From contig CAKUPC010000039.1 in the NCBI GenBank assembly GCA_934675095.1, positions 1 to 18,647 of the forward strand: 18,647 nt of DNA. The letters run 5' to 3'. The stretch is from an uncultured Bacteroidales bacterium. Its GTDB lineage: Bacteria > Bacteroidota > Bacteroidia > Bacteroidales > UBA932. Of this stretch, positions 1 to 8,048 are shown piece after piece. The notes under the pieces are model-generated. The model was not told the origin of the DNA. It made no database searches and saw only the letters and a list, made by a program, of their open reading frames with translations. Both the position numbers and the translations under genes were made by a program. How positions within the stretch are numbered: position 1 is the first letter of the stretch; the number at the start of each line of letters is the position of its first letter.

Positions 1-1202
1 ACTTTGACATGAGCAGTCTCGGGGGCGGTACGGGTGCCGGCGGCAGTTCCTCCGGCAGCGGCGAAGGCTCCGGTGAAGGCGGCGGAACGGGCGAGTCCGG
101 TACGGGTTCAGGCAGCGGTTCGACGTCTTCCGGCAGCTCAAAGTCCAACGGCGGACTTGAAGTCGGCCGTTGGAACACATGGAGCGCGGGAATCTCCGCC
201 TCTATGCCGCTTGTGAACGCCCAGCTTTGGAAAAGCATCAGAATCTCCGGAATGGACGTCGAACTCGCGGTGGAAAAGGCACGCGCCTCGCGCCTTGACA
301 TGGTGAGCCAGGTGAAGAACGCCTACTACGCGGTCCTTTTCTCCAAGGAAGCCTTCAATGTATATAAGGAGGTATATGAGAACGCGATGACAAATTTCGC
401 GGAGACGGAGAAGAAATACAACGTCCAGAAGGCCACCGACCTCGACATGGCTCGTGCGAAGACCAACGTCGCCAACGCCATCCCGAATGTCTATAACGCC
501 GAAAGCTCGATAATCCTTGCCCTGTGGCAGCTGAAGGCCGTCATGGGAATCGACCTTGAGATGAACATCGACGTCGAGGGCGCGATTGAGGACTATGCGG
601 AATATATGACTTCCGACGTCACCAAGGCCGACAGCATCTCGCTCGACCGCAACTCCACGATGAAACAGCTTGAGATTCAGGCGAATGAACTTGCACAGAG
701 CATAAAGGCCCAGCAGTATGCCTACATCCCGACCCTCGCCCTCGCGTTCAACTACAGCTACAACGCGATGACCAACGACTTCAATTTCAAGGAATACAAG
801 TGGACTCCATATTCATACGTCGGAGTCAGTCTCTCGATTCCTATTTTCTCCGGCGGAAAGCGTCTCAACCAGGTACGCCAGGCCCGCAACAGCTACGAGC
901 AGATGAGGCTTCAGATGACCTCCACCGAGCGTAACCTCAAGATTTCCATCCGTCAGTCACTCAACACGATGGAGACCAATGTCAAGAGCTACGACGCGGC
1001 AAGGGATGCCGTCGCTTCCGCAGAAAAGGCCTACAGCATCGCTGAAAAGTCCTACGAGGTGGGACGCGCTACCCTCACCGACCTGAACGATGCGCAGCTT
1101 GCCCTCACGCAGGCCCGCCTCACTGAGTCGCAGGCGGTCTATAACTACATCGTTGCCAAGACACAGCTTGAACAGACTCTCGGTCAGGACTTTACTGAAT
1201 AG
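1..1202 (+). CDS. TolC-family outer-membrane efflux protein (5' end outside window)
   Basis: Outer-membrane exit duct of a tripartite efflux pump; substrate unknown. The reading frame is already open at base 3 (Phe-Asp before the first Met at 9), so that Met is internal and the signal peptide and first strand lie upstream of the window. About 397 residues are visible. The two-repeat architecture of TolC/OEP proteins can be followed. A first strand ending in WSAGISASMPLV leads into long helices, and a second repeat has strands around YIPTLALAFNYSY and YSYVGVSLSIPIFSGGK, then a final helical pair containing GRATLTDLNDAQLAL, a typical OEP signature. A Gly/Ser/Thr/Glu-rich stretch fills the loop between the first pair of strands. 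The adaptor gene starts 60 bp downstream and the pump follows it, so this is the first visible gene of a tolC-adaptor-RND operon. Family assignment is firm; the substrate is not. Confidence 0.9.
   Translation, partial: FDMSSLGGGTGAGGSSSGSGEGSGEGGGTGESGTGSGSGSTSSGSSKSNGGLEVGRWNTWSAGISASMPLVNAQLWKSIRISGMDVELAVEKARASRLDMVSQVKNAYYAVLFSKEAFNVYKEVYENAMTNFAETEKKYNVQKATDLDMARAKTNVANAIPNVYNAESSIILALWQLKAVMGIDLEMNIDVEGAIEDYAEYMTSDVTKADSISLDRNSTMKQLEIQANELAQSIKAQQYAYIPTLALAFNYSYNAMTNDFNFKEYKWTPYSYVGVSLSIPIFSGGKRLNQVRQARNSYEQMRLQMTSTERNLKISIRQSLNTMETNVKSYDAARDAVASAEKAYSIAEKSYEVGRATLTDLNDAQLALTQARLTESQAVYNYIVAKTQLEQTLGQDFTE
21..155 (+). repeat. Low-complexity Gly/Ser/Thr/Glu coding segment inside the TolC-like gene
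   Basis: Forty-five consecutive codons, from the first Gly-Gly-Gly to Asn-Gly-Gly, encode almost only Gly, Ser, Thr and a few Glu, using irregular repeats of ggc, tcc and ggt codons. The segment lies just before the strand that enters the first helical repeat. By symmetry with the second repeat (strand, short loop, strand at 721-860), this is the surface-exposed hairpin loop of the barrel. It is not a perfect tandem repeat, and no homopolymer tract that would suggest phase variation is visible. Confidence 0.75.
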
Positions 1203-1262
1203 CCGAGGCGCGTCGGAACGACAGGATTTCTCAGGACAACAGATTTTGAAAATATTGAAGAT

Positions 1263-2300
1263 ATGAACAAGATAGCAAGAAATTTAGCATTTGCGGCAGC
1301 CGTGATGGCGGCCGTCTCCTGCGGCAACGGGAAAAAGGCGGCTCCGGCTGCAGCCGCGCAGGAACAGGTTGCGGAGGTGGCTCCGCTCGTGACGGTGGTG
1401 ACCGTTGGGAAGCAGAATGTGCCGCAGACATCAGTCTATACCTCATCCGTAGAGCCTTACGCGAAGAACAACATAGCTCCGCAGACCTCGATGAGAATCA
1501 GCAAAATCAATGTTGAAGTCGGTGATTTTGTCCGTGCAGGCCAGATACTTGCCGAGATGGACAGACTCCAGCTCCAGCAGGCCGAACTTCAGATGAAGAA
1601 CAACGAGACCGAGTACAACCGTCTCAAGGGGCTCTATGACGCGGGCGGACTTTCAAAGTCGGACCTCGACGCGATAGAGCTTTCCTACAAGGTCAGCAAG
1701 ACCAGCTACGACAATCTTCTCCAGAACACGATTCTCCGTTCTCCGATTAACGGTGTCGTGACCGCGAGGAACTACGACAAGGGGGATATGTTCTCGATGG
1801 GACAGCCGATTTACACCGTCGAGCAGATTGCTCCGGTGAAGCTCCTCGTCGGAATCTCCGAGAGCGACTACTCCAAGGTGAAGAAGGGCAACGAGGTGAA
1901 CATCACCGTGGATGCCTTCCCCGGCAAGGTCTTCGTCGGCAAAATCAATCGCATATACCCGACAATCAACGAATCGACGCACACCTTCAATGTCGAGGTC
2001 ATCGTTCCCAACAAGGACAATGTCCTCCGCCCGGGAATGTACGCCCGCGTGACCGTTCAGTTCGGCGTTAACAACAGCGTAGTCGTCCCGGACACGGCAA
2101 TCGTCAAGCAGACCGGTTCCGGCGAGAGGTTCGTCTATGTCCTCAATGCCGACGGAACCGTCACCTATCAGAACGTGAAGCTTGGCCGCCGCATCGACTC
2201 CATGTATGAGATTCTTTCGGGAGTCGAGGACGGCGCGAAGGTCGTCACCGAGGGCCAGGTCCGCCTCAAGGACGGTATCAAGGTAACTGTAGCAGAATAA
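1263..2300 (+). CDS. RND efflux periplasmic adaptor (membrane fusion) lipoprotein
   Basis: Bridges the RND pump and the TolC-like channel. The N-terminus is a lipoprotein signal: a basic start, a hydrophobic stretch, then AVSC with Cys20 as the lipidation site, followed by an Ala/Lys-rich linker. Recognisable parts follow in order. A biotinyl/lipoyl half-motif lies around KINVEVGDFVRAGQILAEMD, then an alpha-helical hairpin of about 50 residues (QLQQAELQMKNNETEYNRL onward). The second lipoyl half is at LRSPINGVVTARNYDKGD, followed by beta-barrel and membrane-proximal domains ending in VTEGQVRLKDGIKVTV. At 345 residues the length is normal for this family. The ATG at 1263 immediately precedes the signal peptide. 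The stop lies 4 bp before the pump gene, so the two are surely co-transcribed. The overlapping minus-strand frames show no protein-like features. Confidence 0.93.
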   Translation: MNKIARNLAFAAAVMAAVSCGNGKKAAPAAAAQEQVAEVAPLVTVVTVGKQNVPQTSVYTSSVEPYAKNNIAPQTSMRISKINVEVGDFVRAGQILAEMDRLQLQQAELQMKNNETEYNRLKGLYDAGGLSKSDLDAIELSYKVSKTSYDNLLQNTILRSPINGVVTARNYDKGDMFSMGQPIYTVEQIAPVKLLVGISESDYSKVKKGNEVNITVDAFPGKVFVGKINRIYPTINESTHTFNVEVIVPNKDNVLRPGMYARVTVQFGVNNSVVVPDTAIVKQTGSGERFVYVLNADGTVTYQNVKLGRRIDSMYEILSGVEDGAKVVTEGQVRLKDGIKVTVAE

Positions 2301-2304
2301 TATC

Positions 2305-5300
2305 ATGAGCATATACAGAAAAGCGGTTGATAATCCGGTGACGACGGCCCTGATATTCACGGCCTTCGCAATCTTCGGTATCTTCTCGTTGATGAATCTG
2401 TCCATCAACAACTTCCCGGACTTCGACTCGAACACCATCATGGTGATGTCGTCCTATCCGGGAGCGAGTGCCGAAGACATAGAGACGAACCTCACGAAGG
2501 TTCTCGAGAACTCCCTGAACGGTGTGAGTGACCTCAAGCATATCACCTCGCAGTCGAAGGAGAACGTCTGCATCATAACCCTCGAATTTGAATACGGAGT
2601 CGATATCGACGAGGCGACGAACAACGTCCGCGACAAACTGGACATGGTGAACTCGAACCTGCCCGACGGCGCGTCCGTTCCTGTCATATTCAAGTTCAGC
2701 GCGGACGACATGCCTATCATCATCTTCTCCGCGACGGCGAACCAGAGCATCCCTGCCCTTGAGAAAATCCTCGACGACAAGGTCTCCACTCCGCTCGCCC
2801 GCGTGTCCGGTGTCGGTACGGTGTCCGTTTCCGGAGCTCCTAAGCGTGAGATTCAGGTCTATTGCGACCCGAACAAGCTCCAGGCATACGGACTTTCCAT
2901 AGCCGGCATCTCCAATGTCCTCGCCTACGAGAACAAGAACGTGCCTTCGGGAAACATCGACATCGGTTCGGACACCTACACTCTCCGCATCGAGAAGGAG
3001 TTTGACAGCGCCGAGGAGATGCTTGATGTGGTCGTGGGCTATTCAGGCGGCGAGGCGGTCTATCTGCGCGACGTCGCGACGGTGAACGACGGACTTGAGG
3101 AAAAGTCTCAGGAAGCCTACACCAACGGAGTGCAGGGCGCCCAGATTATCATCCAGAAGCAGTCCGGAGCCAACACCGTGAATGTCATCAGGAAGGTCAA
3201 GAAGGCGATGGCCCAGATTCAGGAGACCCTGCCTTCCGACATAAAGATAACCACGGTCGTCGATAGTTCCCGAAACATCATCAACTCCATCAACTCCCTG
3301 AAGGAGACGATTATAATCACCTTCCTCGTGGTCGCGCTCATCGTGTTCCTCTTCCTCGGAAGGTGGAGGGCGACGTTCATCATCGTGCTCGCGATTCCGA
3401 TTTCCCTGCTTGCGTCCATCATCTACCTCTTCGCGACGGGCAACACGCTGAACATCATATCCATGTCAGCCCTCTCAATCGCAATCGGTATGGTCGTCGA
3501 TGATGCCATAGTGGTGCTCGAAAACGTCACGACGCACATCGAGAGGGGAGAGAAGCCTAAGGAGGCCGCGGTGCACGGAACTCAGGAAGTGGGTATATCC
3601 GTCATCGCATCCACCCTCACCATGCTCGCCGTGTTCCTTCCGCTGACCATGATTCAGGGTATGTCAGGAATCATGTTCCGCCAGCTCGGCTGGATTGTGT
3701 CAATCATCATGATTGTCTCCACCACCGGTGCGCTTACCCTTGTGCCGATGATGTGCTCGCGAATGCTTCGTCTGAAGCTCAACCACGGAAAGGCGTATAA
3801 TTTCGTGTTCGGAAACATCAACAAGTTCATTGCTTGGATTACAAGGGGTTACGGTCACATAATCCACTGGTCGGTAAGGCATCGCGTCATAGTCGTATGT
3901 ACGGCTCTCGCCATATTCATAGGCTCAATCGCGCTCTACGTCCCGAACATGAAGACAGAGTATTTCCCTCAGTCCGACTCGGGCCGTCTCCGCGCCACGA
4001 TTGAACTTCCTGTCGGAACGGGTCAGGACGTGACGCGTGAACTTGCGAATGAAATCTATCAGAAGGTCGTCGCGGCCGCTCCGGAAATCAGGGTGTATAG
4101 CTATTCCCTCGGTCAGGCGGACTCCGACAACGCTTTTGCCTCGATGCAGAACAACGGCACGAACATCATCTCCGTCAACATAGACTGCGGAAGTATGGAG
4201 GACCGTGTCCGCTCTTCTTCTGAAATCGCGGACGAGATGCGTGCCGTGCTCAATTCATACCCTCAGATAAAGAAGTTCACAGTCACGGAAGGCGGTATGG
4301 GCATGGGTGGCTCGACATCCGTGAAACTTGAGGTCTATGGATATGACTTCACGAAGACCGACGACATCGCCGCGCAGCTTGCCACAAAGCTGAGGGATGA
4401 CGCCGCGTTCTCCGAGGCTGTCGTGAGCAGGGACGAATACACCCCTGAGTATCAGGTGGACTTTGACAGGACGAAACTTGCCGTCAACGGCCTGAACAGC
4501 ACCACGGCAGCTGCTGCGGTCAGCGCCGCAATCAAGGGGTCCGTGCAGTCCTACTACCGTGAGGACGGAGAGGAGTACAACATCCGCGTCCGCTATGCGC
4601 CGCAGTTCAGGACCGACGTGTCTGACATTGAGAACATTGTGGTCTATACTCCTGCAGGCGCCTCAATCAAGGTCAAGGATCTCGGCCGTGTCGTCGAGAC
4701 TTCCACCCCGCCTAAAATCGAGAGGAAGGACAGGCAGAGGCTCGTGACCGTGACCGGATATGTCGCCAGAGGCTACGCGCTTTCCGATGCGGCGGCAGTC
4801 GCCCAGAATGCGATAAAGAGCACCGACATCTCGTCAGAGATTTCAGTGGTTGTCGCCGGAGACATCGAGGACCAGCAGGACACCTTCAAGGACCTCATCA
4901 CGCTCCTCATCCTGATTGTCATCCTCGTCTATATGGTGATGGCGTCCCAGTTCGAGTCGCTGATGAGTCCGTTCGTCATCATGTTCTCAATTCCGTTCGC
5001 GCTCACCGGAGTCGCACTCGGATGCATGATTACGGATACGGCTCTCGGAGTGATGGCTCTGATTGGAGTGATTATCCTCATGGGTATCGTCGTGAAGAAC
5101 GGTATCGTGCTCATCGACTACACCATCCTGCTTCAGGAGCGGGGCTATGAGGTCAAGGAAGCCGTCGTCACGGCCTGCAAGAGCCGTCTCCGCCCTATCC
5201 TCATGACCACCCTCACCACCGTCCTCGGTATGGTTCCTATGGCAATCGGAACGGGCGAGGGCTCAGAGATGTGGCGTTCGCTCGGTATCACCGTGGCATG

Positions 5301-5433
5301 GGGTCTTACGGTCTCCACGCTCGTGACCCTCATCATCATCCCGACGATTTACACCTCCTTCGTCGAGGCCGGCAACCGCCGCCGCGCCCGCAAGGCCGCA
5401 CGGATTGAGGCTAAGCGAACGAAATTAGAGTAA
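2305..5433 (+). CDS. RND efflux pump inner-membrane transporter (HAE-type, AcrB/MexB-like)
   Basis: Proton-driven inner-membrane pump of 1042 residues, the usual size for the AcrB superfamily. It has the duplicated layout: an N-terminal membrane segment, a large periplasmic loop (about 30-335), a helix cluster (about 335-540), a second loop, and a final cluster (about 870-1020). Proton-relay residues are present. Asp399-Asp400 in MVVDDAIVVLEN match the paired Asp of AcrB TM4, and Lys931 in GIVVKNGIVLIDY matches the TM10 lysine. The pair of Asp and the context favour the hydrophobe/amphiphile (HAE) group over heavy-metal (HME) pumps, which carry a different TM4 motif. The conserved SRLRPILMTTLTTVLGMVP motif is intact. 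The start lies 4 bp after the adaptor stop. No regulator is visible in the window; it may lie upstream. Substrate cannot be read from the sequence. Confidence 0.95.
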   Translation: MSIYRKAVDNPVTTALIFTAFAIFGIFSLMNLSINNFPDFDSNTIMVMSSYPGASAEDIETNLTKVLENSLNGVSDLKHITSQSKENVCIITLEFEYGVDIDEATNNVRDKLDMVNSNLPDGASVPVIFKFSADDMPIIIFSATANQSIPALEKILDDKVSTPLARVSGVGTVSVSGAPKREIQVYCDPNKLQAYGLSIAGISNVLAYENKNVPSGNIDIGSDTYTLRIEKEFDSAEEMLDVVVGYSGGEAVYLRDVATVNDGLEEKSQEAYTNGVQGAQIIIQKQSGANTVNVIRKVKKAMAQIQETLPSDIKITTVVDSSRNIINSINSLKETIIITFLVVALIVFLFLGRWRATFIIVLAIPISLLASIIYLFATGNTLNIISMSALSIAIGMVVDDAIVVLENVTTHIERGEKPKEAAVHGTQEVGISVIASTLTMLAVFLPLTMIQGMSGIMFRQLGWIVSIIMIVSTTGALTLVPMMCSRMLRLKLNHGKAYNFVFGNINKFIAWITRGYGHIIHWSVRHRVIVVCTALAIFIGSIALYVPNMKTEYFPQSDSGRLRATIELPVGTGQDVTRELANEIYQKVVAAAPEIRVYSYSLGQADSDNAFASMQNNGTNIISVNIDCGSMEDRVRSSSEIADEMRAVLNSYPQIKKFTVTEGGMGMGGSTSVKLEVYGYDFTKTDDIAAQLATKLRDDAAFSEAVVSRDEYTPEYQVDFDRTKLAVNGLNSTTAAAAVSAAIKGSVQSYYREDGEEYNIRVRYAPQFRTDVSDIENIVVYTPAGASIKVKDLGRVVETSTPPKIERKDRQRLVTVTGYVARGYALSDAAAVAQNAIKSTDISSEISVVVAGDIEDQQDTFKDLITLLILIVILVYMVMASQFESLMSPFVIMFSIPFALTGVALGCMITDTALGVMALIGVIILMGIVVKNGIVLIDYTILLQERGYEVKEAVVTACKSRLRPILMTTLTTVLGMVPMAIGTGEGSEMWRSLGITVAWGLTVSTLVTLIIIPTIYTSFVEAGNRRRARKAARIEAKRTKLE

Positions 5434-5469
5434 CGAGATATTTGTTCAATATTTTTGAGGACAGATTTC

Positions 5470-5763
5470 ATGAAAACAATATTCATAGCATACAATCAGG
5501 CGTACAACATGGAACTCGCCGACATCCTTGAGTCCCGCGGCTGCAAGGGCTACACCATGTGGAACGAAATCACCGGCCGCGGTTCAGAGACAGGAGAGCC
5601 GCATCAGGGCACGCACGCATGGCCTACACTCAACAACGCCATGCTCGCCGTCGTCCCCGATGAGGAGGTCGATCCGATTCTCGCCGGACTTGAGGCAAAG
5701 AACACGGAATATCCCGAACTCGGTCTCCGCGCCTTCGTCTGGAACGTCGAGAAGTCCATTTAA
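5470..5763 (+). CDS. Small PII-like (nitrogen-regulator fold) protein
   Basis: A 97-residue protein whose layout matches the PII superfamily. An N-terminal strand (KTIFIAY) and a helix (ELADILESRG) lead to a strand (KGYTMWNEITGRG), then a short T-loop-like segment with two His (His45, His49: EPHQGTHAW). A second strand (NAMLAVVP), helix (DPILAGLEAK) and final strand (LRAFVWNVEK) follow. The start is set at the ATG at 5470; an upstream in-frame TTG at 5455 would add only five unconvincing residues. The gene follows the pump by 36 bp with no promoter seen between them, so it is probably the last gene of the efflux operon. PII-like genes beside RND pumps are known (PII-NG/DUF3240 types), mostly next to heavy-metal pumps. 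The fold call rests on pattern, not an alignment. Ligand and function are unknown; metal binding through the His pair is a guess. Confidence 0.7.
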   Translation: MKTIFIAYNQAYNMELADILESRGCKGYTMWNEITGRGSETGEPHQGTHAWPTLNNAMLAVVPDEEVDPILAGLEAKNTEYPELGLRAFVWNVEKSI

Positions 5764-5806
5764 TTTGTCATTCAGAGGCAGTTCAGATTTTGATTCCGAA
5801 CTCGTT

Positions 5807-5837
5807 TTTGCATTGACGTCATAATTTGTTATATTTG
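5807..5837 (+). promoter_or_regulatory. Bacteroidota-type promoter for the thioredoxin transcript
   Basis: TTTG at 5807-5810, a 19-bp spacer, then TATATTTG at 5830-5837, an exact match to the Bacteroidota -33/-7 consensus TTTG...TAnnTTTG. Transcription would begin near 5842, about 55 nt before the thioredoxin ATG. The -7 element runs into the left arm of an inverted repeat. Confidence 0.7.
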
Positions 5838-5875
5838 TAGTCCGGATTTTCCGCATTTTGTGAATCCGGACTACA
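5836..5875. repeat. 13-bp perfect inverted repeat across the thioredoxin transcription start
   Basis: TGTAGTCCGGATT at 5836-5848 is the exact reverse complement of 5863-5875, with 14 nt between the arms. The left arm starts in the -7 element and covers the expected start site. It could therefore be an operator, a 5'-end stabilising hairpin of the mRNA, or a terminator for the efflux operon. The short T-poor sequence after the right arm makes the terminator reading weak. Confidence 0.8.
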
Positions 5876-5898
5876 TTTGTTTAATCATATAAACCGTA

Positions 5899-6219
5899 AT
5901 GATTATGGAACAGGTTGTGAATGACGCGAATTTCGCGGAAATTATTTCATCAAATAGTGTCGTACTCGTCGATTTCTGGGCAACATGGTGCGGCCCGTGC
6001 CGTGCTCTCGGCCCGACAATAGAGGAAATCGCGACGGAATATGAGGGACGCGCCGTTGTGGGAAAGTGCAATGTCGATGAGAACAGCGAGGTTGCGGGGC
6101 AGTTCCGCATCATGAGCATCCCGGCGCTGCTTTTCTTCAAGGACGGCAAGCTGGTTGACAGGCTCGTGGGTGCGCAGCCCAAAGCGAACATCACTGCAAA
6201 ACTGGACGCTATTCTATAA
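5899..6219 (+). CDS. trxA: Thioredoxin
   Basis: Small cytoplasmic disulfide reductase of 106 residues, the standard size. The active site WCGPC is at 30-34 (Cys31, Cys34), inside VDFWATWCGPC. The buried Asp25 and the cis-proline loop (SIPALLFF, Pro75) are present, as is the GKLVDRLVG segment near the C-terminus. There is no signal peptide, so it acts in the cytoplasm. The ATG at 5899 is chosen; another in-frame ATG two codons later is equally possible and would not change the domain. It has its own consensus promoter and a structured 5' region. The outer-membrane barrel gene begins 33 bp after its stop and may be co-transcribed. Confidence 0.95.
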   Translation: MIMEQVVNDANFAEIISSNSVVLVDFWATWCGPCRALGPTIEEIATEYEGRAVVGKCNVDENSEVAGQFRIMSIPALLFFKDGKLVDRLVGAQPKANITAKLDAIL

Positions 6220-6252
6220 GGCATCTCAAAATATTTTAAAGTTTATGTTGAT

Positions 6253-6891
6253 ATGAAAAAGATATTTTCGATTTTTGCGGCTGCTTTTGTGTCCGTGCTC
6301 TTTGCCGCGAACGCAAGTGCACAGTTCAACTACGGCGTAATCGGCGGAGCGACATTCTCGTCCGCCAAGCCGAACGACTGGAAGCTCACCAAGGACACTC
6401 AGTATCATGTCGGGGCCACCTTCAAGCTGTCCCTGCCGCTCGGATTCGCGGTGCAGCCTTCCGTGATGTATCAGGTCAAGGGAACCAATGTCCCGTCTTC
6501 CGCTGAAGGCGTGGCTTCGTTCGACTACACCGCGGGCTATCTTGAGGTGCCTGTCTCAGTACAGTGGGGACCGGACCTTCTGATTATGAGGCCTTATTTC
6601 GAGTGCGTGCCGTTCTTCGGCTATGCCCTGAACAACAAGTATAAGGGCGACGGATCCGTCAAGAATGACTGGACGGGACTCAACCGCTGGGAATACGGTG
6701 TCGGCCTCGGAGCCGGCGTGGAGGTCTGGCATTTCCAGATTTCCGCAAGATACAACTGGAACTTCGGAACGCTCTTCGACGCGAAGAATGAAATCACGGA
6801 CGCAAGTTCGTTCGCCGCGAAGATGAAGGAGTCAATCGGGGACAAGAGCCGTTTCGGCGGAGTCACGGTTTCCGTGGCCGTGCTGTTTTGA
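6253..6891 (+). CDS. Small outer-membrane beta-barrel protein (porin-family, OMP_b-brl type)
   Basis: A 212-residue exported protein. The signal peptide (MKKIFSIFAAAFVSVLFAA) ends with NASA before Gln24. The mature part starts with FNYGVIGGATFS and alternates polar and hydrophobic residues in strand-length runs (HVGATFKLSLPLGFAVQPSV, YLEVPVSVQWG, WEYGVGLGAGVEVWHFQISA, GGVTVSVAVLF). It ends on an aromatic Phe, as barrel proteins do for BAM recognition. This matches the small 8-stranded porin-family proteins common in Bacteroidota. No enzyme or binding motif is visible and the specific function is unknown. No clear promoter of its own was seen in the 33-bp gap after thioredoxin. Confidence 0.85.
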   Translation: MKKIFSIFAAAFVSVLFAANASAQFNYGVIGGATFSSAKPNDWKLTKDTQYHVGATFKLSLPLGFAVQPSVMYQVKGTNVPSSAEGVASFDYTAGYLEVPVSVQWGPDLLIMRPYFECVPFFGYALNNKYKGDGSVKNDWTGLNRWEYGVGLGAGVEVWHFQISARYNWNFGTLFDAKNEITDASSFAAKMKESIGDKSRFGGVTVSVAVLF

Positions 6892-6958
6892 CGACGGACG
6901 AATGATTTGGCGGCAGGGTCTTAACGGGAGGGGAAGCAGTTTGGCAGAACGGCGGAAT

Positions 6959-7978
6959 ATGGATATAAAGACAGTCAGAGACTATCTGGGCACGGACTGG
7001 ACGGATGTTCAGAACCTTATCTCGGAGACATTGAGGAGTGACATTGGCCTGTTGAACGCAACCAACGGGTCAATTCTCTCGCACGGGGGCAAGCAGCTCC
7101 GGCCGATGCTCTCCCTGCTCGTGGCCCGCGCCTGTCTCCGCTCGGCTGACACTCATGTCCGCGAGGACTGCGTCAGTCCGCTTCCCGATGTTTCAAAGCG
7201 CTATGCCGCCGCTTCGGAGCTGCTTCACAATGCCACCCTTCTCCACGACGACGTGGCTGACGAAAGTGACGTTCGCAGGGGAAACCCCACCGTCCGCTCC
7301 ATACTCGGTCCCTCGGCTTCGGTGCTTGTGGGGGACTTCTGGCTGGTCAGGGCCATCCGTCTCATACTCGGTGATGACGATGACAGCTGCGACACGCGTG
7401 TCATACGCATCTTTTCAAGAACCCTCAGCTGCCTTGCGGAGGGCGAGATGCTCCAGCTTCAGAAGGCTCAGGCCGCGGACACTGACTACGAGGACTATCT
7501 CCGCATAATCTACAGCAAGACCGCCTCGCTCTTTGAGGCCGCAGCCGTCACCGCAGCGATTTCGGTCAGTGCCTCGGGAATGTGCGTGGAGGGCGTCAGG
7601 GACTACGCCGTGAGCCTCGGATATGCCTTCCAGATTAAGGACGACATACTTGACTACTGCGGCACGGACTCGGTCGGCAAGCCGCTCGGAGTGGATGTGC
7701 TCGAACAGAAGATTACCCTGCCGCTGCTCGGTGCGCTTTCAAACGCTCCGGAGCGGGAGACGGAGATACGCTCTCTCGTGGCAGACGTCGTCGCGCACCC
7801 GGAGAACCGTGATGAGATTGTGAAGTTTGTCGCTGAAAACCACGGAGTTGAATATGCGGAGGAGAGGCTGGACTCATTCGTGAACAAGGCCGTTGAGTCG
7901 ATTTCCCTCCTCGCCCCGTCGGAGGAACGCGAAATGCTCGCGGAACTCGCGCGCTACACGGCCCGCAGGAACAGGTAG
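6959..7978 (+). CDS. Long-chain all-trans polyprenyl diphosphate synthase
   Basis: Condenses isopentenyl diphosphate onto allylic diphosphates, probably for the menaquinone side chain. The protein has 339 residues from the ATG at 6959. An in-frame ATG at 6902 would add 19 unconserved residues and is rejected. Hallmarks in order: GGKQLRP (substrate-binding Lys and Arg), the first Asp-rich motif DDVAD (Asp97, Asp98, Asp101) followed by ESDVRRG, then GDFWL, KTASLF, and the second Asp-rich motif DDILD (Asp228, Asp229, Asp232) in FQIKDDILDY. Only small residues (NAT) stand at the chain-length positions before the first motif, and the region resembles IspB, which favours a long product (C35-C50) rather than farnesyl or geranylgeranyl diphosphate. 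It is the first gene of a run that leads into holB with a 70-bp gap. Confidence 0.93.
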   Translation: MDIKTVRDYLGTDWTDVQNLISETLRSDIGLLNATNGSILSHGGKQLRPMLSLLVARACLRSADTHVREDCVSPLPDVSKRYAAASELLHNATLLHDDVADESDVRRGNPTVRSILGPSASVLVGDFWLVRAIRLILGDDDDSCDTRVIRIFSRTLSCLAEGEMLQLQKAQAADTDYEDYLRIIYSKTASLFEAAAVTAAISVSASGMCVEGVRDYAVSLGYAFQIKDDILDYCGTDSVGKPLGVDVLEQKITLPLLGALSNAPERETEIRSLVADVVAHPENRDEIVKFVAENHGVEYAEERLDSFVNKAVESISLLAPSEEREMLAELARYTARRNR

Positions 7979-8012
7979 GCAGACAGGGTGTTTGACGCGG
8001 TATTTTGAAAAT

Positions 8013-8028
8013 GGGCTTTATGCAGCCC
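8013..8028 (+). other. Small stem-loop between the prenyl synthase and holB
   Basis: GGGCT (8013-8017) pairs with AGCCC (8024-8028) around a 6-nt loop, 20 bp before the holB ATG. It has no T-tract, so it is not a convincing terminator. It may slightly affect translation, or be chance. Confidence 0.3.
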
Positions 8029-8048
8029 CAAGGATAGGTAGGACTTTT

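Noticed and set aside
1653..2441. Long minus-strand open frame under the adaptor gene
   Set aside because: It is a frame shadow of the adaptor and pump genes, with no recognisable domain and a composition that mirrors the coding strand.
5434..5469. Possible promoter (GATATTTG) before the PII-like gene
   Set aside because: The first base of the -7 element is wrong and no TTTG lies at the right distance; co-transcription with the pump is simpler.
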